Assembly (NCBI GenBank): GCA_964451785.1
Contig: CAYVJG010000006.1
Coordinates: 1-64,000, forward strand
Length of the DNA stretch: 64,000 bases
Reading direction: 5' to 3'
From: JAJYSO01 sp964451785
GTDB taxonomy: Bacteria > Bacteroidota > Bacteroidia > Flavobacteriales > Flavobacteriaceae
The position numbers were made by a program, and so were the translations under genes. The stretch's first letter is position 1, and each line of letters begins with the position of its first letter. The notes below the pieces were generated by a model, which searched no databases, was not told the origin of the DNA, and saw only the letters and a list, made by a program, of their open reading frames with translations. This document shows positions 8,207-16,045 of this stretch, in pieces.

Positions 8207-9061
8207 ATGAAGATTGCTGTTTTGGGCGCCAGTGGGCAGCTAGGTTTGAGTTTACAAGATTATGTCAATGAGTCATCCACTCCTGATCAATGGGATTTTT
8301 TTTCTTCTAAAGACCTCGACATTACATCAAATGAAGCCTTACAACACTTATTTTTAGCTACTCATCACTATGATTATGTAATCAATTGTGCGGCCTATAC
8401 AGCTGTTGATCAAGCAGAATCAAACTCGACCAAAGCTTATCAAGTAAATGCGGAAGCCCCTAAGGAACTAGCTCAGCTTTGCGAAGCGCATCACACAATT
8501 TTCATTCATATTTCAACTGATTTTGTGTTTGAAGGATTAAAGTCAACGCCCTGGTTAGAAACAGACCCTACAAATCCTATAAACATTTATGGACAATCAA
8601 AATGTGCCGGAGAAAACAATATTGCAGCAGCTACAGATTCGTATTTTATTTTACGTACAGGGTGGCTGTACTCTAAGTATCGTCATAATTTCCTAAATTC
8701 GATGCTTAATTTATTCAATAAAAAAGAGCAATTAGGTATTGTCTATGATCAAATCGGCACGCCGACACACACCAACGTTTTATGTGAAGCTATATATCAC
8801 CTTATAAAAACACAATCTAAGGCATTTGGCATTTATCACATTGCAAATGAAGGGGTTGCTTCATGGTATGATTTTGCTTTTGAAATTGCTCTACTGGTCA
8901 ATACCAAGTGCCAGTTAAAACCTATTCTAACTGAGGACTATCCTACCCCCGCAAAGCGACCTGCCTATTCTGTTTTAAATAAAGCTAAAGCAAGAAATAC
9001 TTTAGGGCTAAATTTTCTACATTGGAAAGAAAGCTTAAGGCATTGCTTAAGTGCAATGTAA
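8207..9061 (+). CDS. rfbD: dTDP-4-dehydrorhamnose reductase
   Basis: A 284-residue short-chain dehydrogenase/reductase of the extended type that makes dTDP-L-rhamnose with NAD(P)H. The N-terminal Rossmann motif is GASGQLG (residues 7-13), followed by NCAAYTAVDQAES. The active-site pair is in YGQSKCAGE, preceded by STDFVFEG. It is directly downstream of rfbC. The product feeds rhamnose into lipopolysaccharide or capsule; the enzymes for the first two steps must lie elsewhere. Confidence 0.96.
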   Translation: MKIAVLGASGQLGLSLQDYVNESSTPDQWDFFSSKDLDITSNEALQHLFLATHHYDYVINCAAYTAVDQAESNSTKAYQVNAEAPKELAQLCEAHHTIFIHISTDFVFEGLKSTPWLETDPTNPINIYGQSKCAGENNIAAATDSYFILRTGWLYSKYRHNFLNSMLNLFNKKEQLGIVYDQIGTPTHTNVLCEAIYHLIKTQSKAFGIYHIANEGVASWYDFAFEIALLVNTKCQLKPILTEDYPTPAKRPAYSVLNKAKARNTLGLNFLHWKESLRHCLSAM

Positions 9062-9366
9062 CCCTCTTTTCTGTTCTACACTATTCCTCAACACCCTAAA
9101 AAAGTGTAGAATTTTCCAAAACAACCATGTTTGTTCGGAACAAACCGAAGCAATACAGAATTATTTCTTTACTTCTAAACGAATCACAGATAGCTAATTA
9201 CCAAGTAAATACCAACTAAACACCTATAAATATAAGTCTAATTTTACATCTCTTATACTTTTTTGGCATTCTTATTGTATTTTACAAGTTATAACTGTGA
9301 ATATCTAAATGACTATATCATTAAAATAGGCAAGAGGTGTTTTCAGAACAACTAAATCATATTATC
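9062..9366. other. Intergenic region between rfbD and the DUF6600 gene
   Basis: AT-rich and non-coding. A short perfect hairpin (GTTTGTTC/GGAACAAAC, about 9128-9145) may act as a weak terminator for rfbCD but lacks a good T run. No certain promoter was seen. Confidence 0.4.
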
Positions 9367-10524
9367 ATGAAGAAGTCAAAATTTATACAAAAGAAAATGG
9401 CACTATTTTTTAGTGTTCTTTTCATCGCTTTTTTACTTGTCCCTAAAACCTCTACAGCTCAAGTAAACGTGAATGTCAACATTGGAATTAACGATTTTTA
9501 TCAAGAGCTTTCACCTTATGGACAATGGGTTCAAAATCCAGAATACGGAACCGTATGGGTGCCACGCGTTGACAACCAATTCAGACCCTATTACACGAAT
9601 GGTTATTGGGTAAATACAGAATACGGTAACACCTGGGTATCTAACTACCGTTGGGGTTGGGCTACCTTCCATTACGGTCGTTGGGGCTACAGCCAATATT
9701 ACGGTTGGTTTTGGGTCCCTGGTTCAGAATGGGGACCAGCTTGGGTCACCTGGCGTCAAGGTGGTGGCTATTATGGCTGGGCACCAATAAGACCTGGTGT
9801 ATCCATTAATATTGCTTTAGGAAATAGTTATCATGTGCCTAATAATTACTGGAGTTTTATTCCATACAACAATCTGTATGCTCATAATTTATATCACCAT
9901 CACCACAGCTATAACACCACTATTTTTAATAACACCACTATTATTCAAAACACTTATGCCAACAACAACAGACGTTATGTAGCGGGCCCCAGCCGACGTG
10001 ATTATAAACGTCATACAGGAAGACGTGTCAGAACTTATGAAGTCAATTCTAGTTCACGTCCCGGTCGTAGTCAGGTGAGTAAAGACAGAGTGTCTATTTA
10101 CAGGCCTTCTACTAATCGTCGTGCATCGAGTCGTCGCGACATTAAGGCTACAACTCCGCGTAATCGTGTGAATACTTCTCGTCAGCAATCTATTAGAAAA
10201 CAACCTAATATTCACCCAAGACGTACGGTTACTCCTCAACGCAACACTACTAAAACTCGCGTCAGACGTACAGCTACAAAGGCAAAAGCTTCACGTAATG
10301 CTGCTCAAAACCGACGTCCTGCTGTAAGCCCTCGTCGTCAAAACACAAAGTCTCGTTCTAATGCTGTTCGTCGTGCAACTCCTCGAGCTACTCCTCAGCC
10401 AAAGGTAAAGAGAGCTACACATAACGTACGTTCAACACCAAAACGCACTCAAGTGAAACGTTCTAACTCACAGACTACGCGTCACTCAAATTCTACTTCA
10501 AATAGAGGATCACGTAGACGCTAA
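9367..10524 (+). CDS. DUF6600-type Trp/Tyr-rich exported protein with basic tail
   Basis: The ATG at 9367 gives MKKSKFIQKK and a signal peptide ending STAQ; an in-frame ATG at 9337 would add ten residues before the signal and is less likely. Residues of roughly 35-165 after the signal contain repeated Gly-Tyr-Trp units (YGQWVQNPEYGTVWVP, GYWVNTEYGNTWVS, RWGWATFHYGRWG, GWFWVPGSEWGPAWVTWR), as in the DUF6600 family of Bacteroidota exported proteins. The C-terminal third is almost only Arg, Ser, Thr, Asn, Pro and Lys and must be disordered and strongly positive. Function is unknown; binding to a polyanionic surface is an inference. A strong terminator follows. Confidence 0.85.
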   Translation: MKKSKFIQKKMALFFSVLFIAFLLVPKTSTAQVNVNVNIGINDFYQELSPYGQWVQNPEYGTVWVPRVDNQFRPYYTNGYWVNTEYGNTWVSNYRWGWATFHYGRWGYSQYYGWFWVPGSEWGPAWVTWRQGGGYYGWAPIRPGVSINIALGNSYHVPNNYWSFIPYNNLYAHNLYHHHHSYNTTIFNNTTIIQNTYANNNRRYVAGPSRRDYKRHTGRRVRTYEVNSSSRPGRSQVSKDRVSIYRPSTNRRASSRRDIKATTPRNRVNTSRQQSIRKQPNIHPRRTVTPQRNTTKTRVRRTATKAKASRNAAQNRRPAVSPRRQNTKSRSNAVRRATPRATPQPKVKRATHNVRSTPKRTQVKRSNSQTTRHSNSTSNRGSRRR

Positions 10525-10530
10525 TCATCA

Positions 10531-10559
10531 AAAGCCACCTTGAAAGAGGTGGCTTTTTT
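10531..10559 (+). terminator. Rho-independent terminator after DUF6600 gene
   Basis: AAAGCCACCT and AGGTGGCTTT form a 10-bp perfect stem with a 6-nt loop, followed by a T run. It starts 7 nt after the stop codon. Confidence 0.9.
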
Positions 10560-10560
10560 A

Positions 10561-10720
10561 TACGGAAATGATTTTTAAAATAGACTAAATATTTTGTCGT
10601 TAAAATTTCAAAGGTCAAGGCAAAAAGCACAGGCATAGCCATAGCTATGACGAGCATTTATAACGCAGAGATTTGTAATTTTAACAGGAAGATTGGTCCA
10701 TTTTGAATGTCACTTCCGTA
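10561..10720. repeat. 160-bp MITE-like element with terminal inverted repeats
   Basis: The ends TACGGAAATGATTTTT (10561 onward) and, on the other strand, TACGGAAGTGACATTC (from 10720 inward) are inverted repeats that match at 22 of 28 positions, most differences being transitions. Inside is a second inverted pair (10599-10612 with 10672-10685, GTTAAAATTTCAAA against GTTAAAATTACAAA) and a central near-palindrome CATAGCCATAGCTATG at 10634-10649. The whole can fold into a long cruciform and has no coding capacity. It lies directly against the terminator T run. Confidence 0.6.
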
Positions 10721-10771
10721 TTATATTGACCCGTCCTGAAAAAAGCTTACGATTTCAAGGTGGATCTGAGG

Positions 10772-10870
10772 AAACTCCGTAGGAGTTTAATATGATTAAC
10801 CCATAGCTACACTACGTTTGCTATGGGCTAGATGCAAACAACGCATGAACCCCGGAGTGGGTTCAATATC
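10772..10870. repeat. Cluster of short palindromes with AATATGATTAAC linker
   Basis: Three palindromes follow each other: AAACTCCGTAGGAGTTT (10772-10788), CCCATAGC...GCTATGGG (10800-10827) and GAACCC...GGGTTC (10847-10864). The first two are joined by AATATGATTAAC and the third is followed by AATATC. The same design occurs at 55214-55305. This looks like a REP-type intergenic mosaic. Confidence 0.6.
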
Positions 10871-10900
10871 AGTTTTTTCAAAACAGCTGAATAGTTACAA

Positions 10901-11692
10901 TCACAACAAATACCGATCAATAGATTTTTGTAGAATATCGCGAACGTTTTTAGATAAATTTTGATGTCTAAATCCGCCGTAAAGTGTGTCAAAGGTTAAA
11001 TCTGATAAGCGTGCCTTTAAGCGTTGAACTTCAGCTATAGGCAAAGGGATATTATTGGGATAGCTGTACATCATCGCAATAAATTTCTTACTCATTCCTA
11101 TCTGTAAAATATCGCTACACAACATAACGCCTTCAATACTCATCCACGGAATGTACAACACACTTCCTCCGTCAAAATGCCCTCCCAAATTAATAAGTTT
11201 TAAATTGTCCCAGAGACCTAATTCTTGGCTTTCCCACAATTGAATCGCATCAGAATGATACACAATATAGTCTTGGTCTTTCTGGTGAATGTAGATAGGA
11301 CAATCAAAAACATCTGCCCAGTAATTCATATTGCTATAATAATGAGGATGTGAAATAGCAATAGCTTTTAGTCCGCCCTTCTCTTTTATAAAGTCGATTG
11401 TATCGTCATCTAATAGCGGGATACAATCCCACAAAATATTGCCTTGTTCAGACTCTACAAAGAAGGCGCGCTGTCCAATCGCTAAGCTGGGTGTTACAAA
11501 TAATTCATACAGATGATCACGCAGTTGAATAATTTTAGTAGAATGTGTCTTTAAGAGTACTTCGTGAGTGGTCCACAATTGGCCTTCTTCAGGAATATAT
11601 TGCCGTTCATCATGACATATCGCGCAGATATCATCATCGTTATATTCGGGATACTCGGTGCCACAGGTTAAGCATATTCTAGTATCTGTCAT
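10901..11692 (-). CDS. Metallo-beta-lactamase-fold protein with N-terminal zinc ribbon
   Basis: A 263-residue protein. The first 30 residues hold two CxxC pairs (Cys7/Cys10 and Cys23/Cys26) typical of a small zinc ribbon. The rest resembles a metallo-beta-lactamase-fold domain, but the usual HxHxDH metal motif is degenerate: ISHPHYYSN keeps the two His and lacks the Asp and third His. Later LINLGGHFDGGSVLYIP carries a plausible metal-site His and SDILQIG a plausible Asp. It may still bind one metal ion or none. The substrate is unknown. It stands alone between repeats and the ClC channel gene, on the same strand as the latter. Confidence 0.75.
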   Translation of the reverse strand: MTDTRICLTCGTEYPEYNDDDICAICHDERQYIPEEGQLWTTHEVLLKTHSTKIIQLRDHLYELFVTPSLAIGQRAFFVESEQGNILWDCIPLLDDDTIDFIKEKGGLKAIAISHPHYYSNMNYWADVFDCPIYIHQKDQDYIVYHSDAIQLWESQELGLWDNLKLINLGGHFDGGSVLYIPWMSIEGVMLCSDILQIGMSKKFIAMMYSYPNNIPLPIAEVQRLKARLSDLTFDTLYGGFRHQNLSKNVRDILQKSIDRYLL

Positions 11693-11799
11693 TGTAAATA
11701 AGTATCAGTTGTAAGGTTAATAAGTATGAAATTTACAACTTTTATCAGTTAATCAATTCATTTACAGCCAAAAAAACAGTACCTCCTACCAAAATGAGT

Positions 11800-13662
11800 T
11801 TAAACTCTTGCTTCTGCTTCAGAATAATCACGCAGTAAAATTCTGTAATTTTTTAGAATTGCTGAACGGCTTACAAAGGTTTGAAAGCGTTGTTCTTGGT
11901 CAAGTAGCGGCAATTGCCACACATCAGCTTCATCAAACATTTTAATAATCTCCATAACAGAATTATCTTTAGCAATAATAAATGGAGAATTGGTCATCAA
12001 TTTACTCACTTCTACTCCATCTACAGATATCTTATTAAGTAAAAGAGGCCGTAATCGCTCTCGACTGAGTAAGCCTAAGAATTTATTCTGCTTATCAACC
12101 ACTGCAATTGTATTTTGATTACTGTTGCGCACCTGCTCTAAAATACGTGGTAAACTATCTGTTACTTTTACACTCAGTGGGGTTTTATTTAAACATTTAT
12201 ACAAAGGAATATGTGCCAAAATATTTTGATCTTGACGCGTTGTAAAAATTTCACCTTTATCAGCCAATTTTTTATAGCTCGGATTTATAGGCGAAAAGAA
12301 ACGATTAATCAAATAGGCTGTAACAGCCACTAGCATTAAAGGAATAAATAAATCATAGCCACTGCTGACTTCTGCAATTAAGAAAATACCGGTCAAAGGC
12401 GCATATAAAGCTCCGGCCATCACGCCTGCCATACCAACTAACATCAAATTAGTAGTGGGCACACCTGTCACGCCAATAGTTTCTAGTACAAATCCAAAAA
12501 AATACCCTAGCATCCCGCCAGCTATGAGCGACGGCGCAAAATTTCCTCCATTACCTCCTGAGCTCAGTGTGATACTGGTTGCAAAGGCTTTCATTAAAAT
12601 AGCCAGTCCTAAAAATGCTATTATAATTAAAGGCGAGTTGCCCAAAGATCTAAATAAACTATCGTGAATAAGTTGTTCTACATTACCGTCATGTAAAATA
12701 TTAATATTAAAGTAACCATCACCAAACAAAGGCGGAAACAACATACAAAGTAAAGATAGCGCTACACCTCCAATCAGTGCACGTGTAAGTTTGCGTTGTT
12801 TAAACCGTTGAAAAAAGCGATCTACCCACTTCCCTACTACTAAAAAATAACGTGCATAAAAACCTGTCAGCACTCCTAAAACGACATAATACAATAAATT
12901 GCCATAATAAAAATCTTCTCGTGTTGGAAAGTGAAACAGGATGTCTTCATTTAAAATCACCGTAGAGACTAAACTACCACATATAGCAGCGATAACCAAC
13001 GGAATAAAATCAGTAAATACGAGTCCGGTTAACAATATTTCAAAAGCAAACATCACTCCAGCTATAGGCGCATCAAAGGCCGAAGCAATACCGGCTGCAG
13101 CTCCTGACGCCAGTAATAATGTACGTTCTTTAAATCCTAATCGATAGCGCTGCCCATAATTTGACCCTATAGCAGAACCTGTAACGGCAATCGGTGTTTC
13201 AAGTCCTACAGACCCTCCAAATCCTATTGTCAAGGCGCTTTGAATGATTTGCGAATACATTTTACTGCCTCTTATTTTACTGCGATTAACTGAAATATCA
13301 CGCAACACATAAGAGAGCTCTTTATCTTCCTTGCCTTTAAAAAACCACTTTACAACTAAAGTTGTCAACACAATTCCCACAAGTGGAAAAATGGCAAATA
13401 CATAAATGCGCTCCTCAAAAGGGACATCATTGTTGATAAAATGCTGGATTTTGTGAACTAACACCTTAGCTACCACTCCGCCAACGCCTGCCGTTAATCC
13501 AACTAATACCCCTGATAAAATCAAAAATTGAGAACGCGATAAATGCTCACGTATCCAGAATAAAAAGACTTCAACAAAATTAAATTTTCGAAATGAATAC
13601 TTCGTAAAGGCTTCTTTAAACTTGACAAAGCTCTTTATTAATTTTCGTAATTTATAAATCAT
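11800..13662 (-). CDS. ClC-family chloride channel/antiporter with C-terminal CBS pair
   Basis: A 620-residue membrane protein with about 10-12 hydrophobic segments between residues 45 and 450. ClC signatures are GFGGSVGLETPIAVTGS, where Glu155 takes the place of the gating glutamate in the usual GxEGP loop, and GGNGGNFAPSLIAGGMLG, the third anion-binding loop, followed by YAPLTGIFLIAEV. The C-terminal 150 residues hold two CBS domains (one near LPRILEQVRNSNQNTIAVVDK, one near LMTNSPFIIAKDNSVMEII) that usually sense nucleotides. It probably exchanges or conducts chloride across the inner membrane. The gating loop reads GLETP rather than GREGP; the Glu and Pro are kept. Confidence 0.93.
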   Translation of the reverse strand: MIYKLRKLIKSFVKFKEAFTKYSFRKFNFVEVFLFWIREHLSRSQFLILSGVLVGLTAGVGGVVAKVLVHKIQHFINNDVPFEERIYVFAIFPLVGIVLTTLVVKWFFKGKEDKELSYVLRDISVNRSKIRGSKMYSQIIQSALTIGFGGSVGLETPIAVTGSAIGSNYGQRYRLGFKERTLLLASGAAAGIASAFDAPIAGVMFAFEILLTGLVFTDFIPLVIAAICGSLVSTVILNEDILFHFPTREDFYYGNLLYYVVLGVLTGFYARYFLVVGKWVDRFFQRFKQRKLTRALIGGVALSLLCMLFPPLFGDGYFNINILHDGNVEQLIHDSLFRSLGNSPLIIIAFLGLAILMKAFATSITLSSGGNGGNFAPSLIAGGMLGYFFGFVLETIGVTGVPTTNLMLVGMAGVMAGALYAPLTGIFLIAEVSSGYDLFIPLMLVAVTAYLINRFFSPINPSYKKLADKGEIFTTRQDQNILAHIPLYKCLNKTPLSVKVTDSLPRILEQVRNSNQNTIAVVDKQNKFLGLLSRERLRPLLLNKISVDGVEVSKLMTNSPFIIAKDNSVMEIIKMFDEADVWQLPLLDQEQRFQTFVSRSAILKNYRILLRDYSEAEARV

Positions 13663-13769
13663 CAGGAGTTCAAATTAAAAGCGGTGCAAGTTATTTGATT
13701 TTTTTTAGAAAACCGATGACTGCCTAAAAAAGCACTATCTATTTTAACACTTCACAGCATCCAGATGTG

Positions 13770-14381
13770 CTAAAATCCAAATTCCATTATCGTTTTTTGA
13801 CGAATAGCAGGCCATTGTTTTACGGGCTTATACAGATTAAGCAAGTTTTGTTTATTATAGTTATCAGCATTGCCATCTATAAAAATCCAGCCTTTAAAAT
13901 AACGCGGTTTCATTTGAGCTACTTTTGTTTTTACCGAATCGATAATTGGCATGACTGTCGCTAAATGACTTACGGCATAGCGTTCAATAGCCTCACCAAA
14001 CTGCTGTGTATATAGCTGCACCGTCTTTTGAGCATAAGGCTGCATAACAGTTTCACTTAGTTGAGCATCACAAAGCGCATTTAATTTAGCGATATAATAC
14101 CAGTACAACGCTTCTTGTTTTTGTCCATTTTTATACAAAACATTGGCAGTCGCAAAAAGAATTGGCGGAATAAACTGTTCAGAAGTTTGCAATACACTAT
14201 CTGCAAGCTCGAGTTGTGTGGTGTTATCAGCATGCGTAAGTTGCTGAAAGAGTTTATTGTTTGCAGCAATTACCTGTTCAACGCGAGAATCATCGTGTTT
14301 TTCCTGAGCCTTCAATACTGGCGTCATGCCTACAAAAAGCACCAGAAAGCAAATATAGCTATGTATTAAATCAGTTCGCAT
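13770..14381 (-). CDS. Hypothetical exported protein
   Basis: A 203-residue protein with a signal peptide (about residues 1-25, ending VLKAQ). The mature part is mostly helical by composition, and the segment PPILFATANVLYKNGQKQEALYWYYIAK resembles a TPR-like helical pair. It ends in YFKGWIFIDGNADNYNKQN and a basic tail. I do not recognise a family. It begins 7 nt after the stop of the upstream metallo-hydrolase on the same strand, so the two are probably co-transcribed. Location should be periplasmic. Confidence 0.65.
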   Translation of the reverse strand: MRTDLIHSYICFLVLFVGMTPVLKAQEKHDDSRVEQVIAANNKLFQQLTHADNTTQLELADSVLQTSEQFIPPILFATANVLYKNGQKQEALYWYYIAKLNALCDAQLSETVMQPYAQKTVQLYTQQFGEAIERYAVSHLATVMPIIDSVKTKVAQMKPRYFKGWIFIDGNADNYNKQNLLNLYKPVKQWPAIRQKTIMEFGF

Positions 14382-14388
14382 TCAACGT

Positions 14389-15297
14389 TTATAATCGGCC
14401 TTGTTTTTTTAATTTCCAATAGCGCAATAATCCAGCTACTGACATATAAGCCGGATTTCCTTTATCATAGCGATCGAGGTCATCTTTATCCATTCCTGAA
14501 GCTTTTAATTGCTGATGTGTATAAGCAACAAATTCAGGGATAAGATCATCAGGAGGCACTTGAGCGTCAAAGTTAGGTTTCATCCAGTTTTTCCAATCAT
14601 CCAGCATAATCTCTAAATCAGAAAGATGTTTTATGGGATCATTAATTTCGCCAAAGTGAGCTAGGTATAAGGTTTTCGGCTGTAAATTGCGAAGTTTTTG
14701 AATAGATTTTTTCCAAGCTTCAATGTCTATATCCGGAGGAGGACAAGGCGGAACAACAGGGCCATTATGAATGCGTACACCTGCCACATCTCCTGTAAAT
14801 ATAACATCTTCTAGCATGTAAGCATTGTGATGTACAGCGTGACCCGGTGTATAAATAGCCTTAATTTCTAAACCGCCAATACGTAATATTTTACGATCAT
14901 CAACCGGAATTAATTGTGACTGAGCTATGGGCTGCATAGAACCCCAAAGCCGTTCCATATCATCTTTATAGATGCGTTTTGCCGAGTTCCACAAGCGTTC
15001 AGGATTATTGAGGTGAGGCAGTCCTATAGGGTGTACATATATCTTAGCGCCTTGATCAGCAAATTTCCACGCCGCCCCAGCATGATCAAAATGAATATGA
15101 GTTAGTAAAACGTGCTTTACCTCCTTCCAATCATATCCCTTTTCGGCTATTGCTGCTTTCAGATGTTCAAAAGTGGTCTCAGGCCCTGTCTCAATAAGAA
15201 TCAATCCATCGTCAGAAGGTATTAAATAATTAGCTATCACTGAAGATTGTCCTAAGAAGTGAACATCTAATAGTTCTATTTTTGGTAAAAAACTCAT
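14389..15297 (-). CDS. Metallo-beta-lactamase-fold hydrolase
   Basis: A 302-residue zinc hydrolase of the metallo-beta-lactamase fold. LLTHIHFDHAGAAW is an intact HxHxDH motif near residue 66, YTPGHAVHHNAYM supplies the next metal His, and IFTGDVAG the bridging Asp. The C-terminal helical extension (about residues 215-302, with LAHFGEINDP at its start) is like that of glyoxalase II-type relatives. The substrate is unknown, a thioester or lactone being possible. There is no signal peptide, so it should act in the cytoplasm. It is the first gene of a likely two-gene unit with the exported protein that follows. Confidence 0.9.
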   Translation of the reverse strand: MSFLPKIELLDVHFLGQSSVIANYLIPSDDGLILIETGPETTFEHLKAAIAEKGYDWKEVKHVLLTHIHFDHAGAAWKFADQGAKIYVHPIGLPHLNNPERLWNSAKRIYKDDMERLWGSMQPIAQSQLIPVDDRKILRIGGLEIKAIYTPGHAVHHNAYMLEDVIFTGDVAGVRIHNGPVVPPCPPPDIDIEAWKKSIQKLRNLQPKTLYLAHFGEINDPIKHLSDLEIMLDDWKNWMKPNFDAQVPPDDLIPEFVAYTHQQLKASGMDKDDLDRYDKGNPAYMSVAGLLRYWKLKKQGRL

Positions 15298-15509
15298 CTG
15301 TTAAATTTTGAATCTAATTTACTAAAGAAATTTGAAGATAAGCCTACAAAACTCACTAAATAATACATAATTAAAAGAAGTTAATACTCATTCAAATAAC
15401 ACCTCAAAAAGCAATATGTTAAATTTAAACACATTAATCCAATATATTTTCATTAATTTATTAAATTAGCAAAAGGAAGTTAAGTTTCATTATTTTAGTT
15501 ATCAGTAGT

Positions 15510-15896
15510 ATGGTTCAGCATTTTTCACAAGGGATTCGGATTACGGTCAAAACCCGTTTTAGAGGCACTTTTCATCGTAATTCACAACCGCGCTTTGCGT
15601 TTAGGTATCAAATTGTAATAGAAAATGAAAGCAATGACGCGGTGCAACTCAACTCGCGATGGTGGCGCATTCGTGAAATTTTAAAAGAACGCGATACTAT
15701 TTTTGATCAAACTTTATCTGGAAAAAAACGTGTTTTACAACCTGGTGAAACTTATACCTATTCTAGTGGTTGCCTACTTTCATCGCCTTTTGGGTTTATC
15801 AATGGCCACTTTGATATGATCAACTTTACATCTACGCGTAAATTTAAAGTCTCTATTCCTAAATTTAAATTAAGTGCGCCCTATGCCTTAAACTAA
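15510..15896 (+). CDS. apaG: ApaG family protein
   Basis: A 128-residue single-domain protein of the ApaG/DUF525 beta-sandwich family. It shows the family sequence RFAFRYQIVIENESNDAVQL, then RWWRI near residue 50, PGETYTYSSGCLLSSPFGFINGHF and a final beta strand. ApaG has been linked genetically to cobalt/magnesium resistance in enterobacteria, but its molecular function is not established. It stands alone, convergent with argS. Confidence 0.95.
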   Translation: MVQHFSQGIRITVKTRFRGTFHRNSQPRFAFRYQIVIENESNDAVQLNSRWWRIREILKERDTIFDQTLSGKKRVLQPGETYTYSSGCLLSSPFGFINGHFDMINFTSTRKFKVSIPKFKLSAPYALN

Positions 15897-15973
15897 CTAT
15901 TCTGTAAAAGATGACTATATAAACTTCTAAACATTAGCTGCAAGAAGAAAAGGTGAACCCAACACAAAATAGA

Positions 15974-16005
15974 AAATCCACTTTACAAATTTGCAAAGTG
16001 GATTT
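15974..16005. terminator. Palindromic bidirectional terminator between apaG and argS
   Basis: A 32-nt near-perfect palindrome (AAATCCACTTT...AAAGTGGATTT) sits between the convergent genes. Only modest T-rich sequence follows on each side. Confidence 0.65.
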
Positions 16006-16045
16006 CTTCTATAAAATAATTTCAACTTTCAATAAGTCCTGTGAC

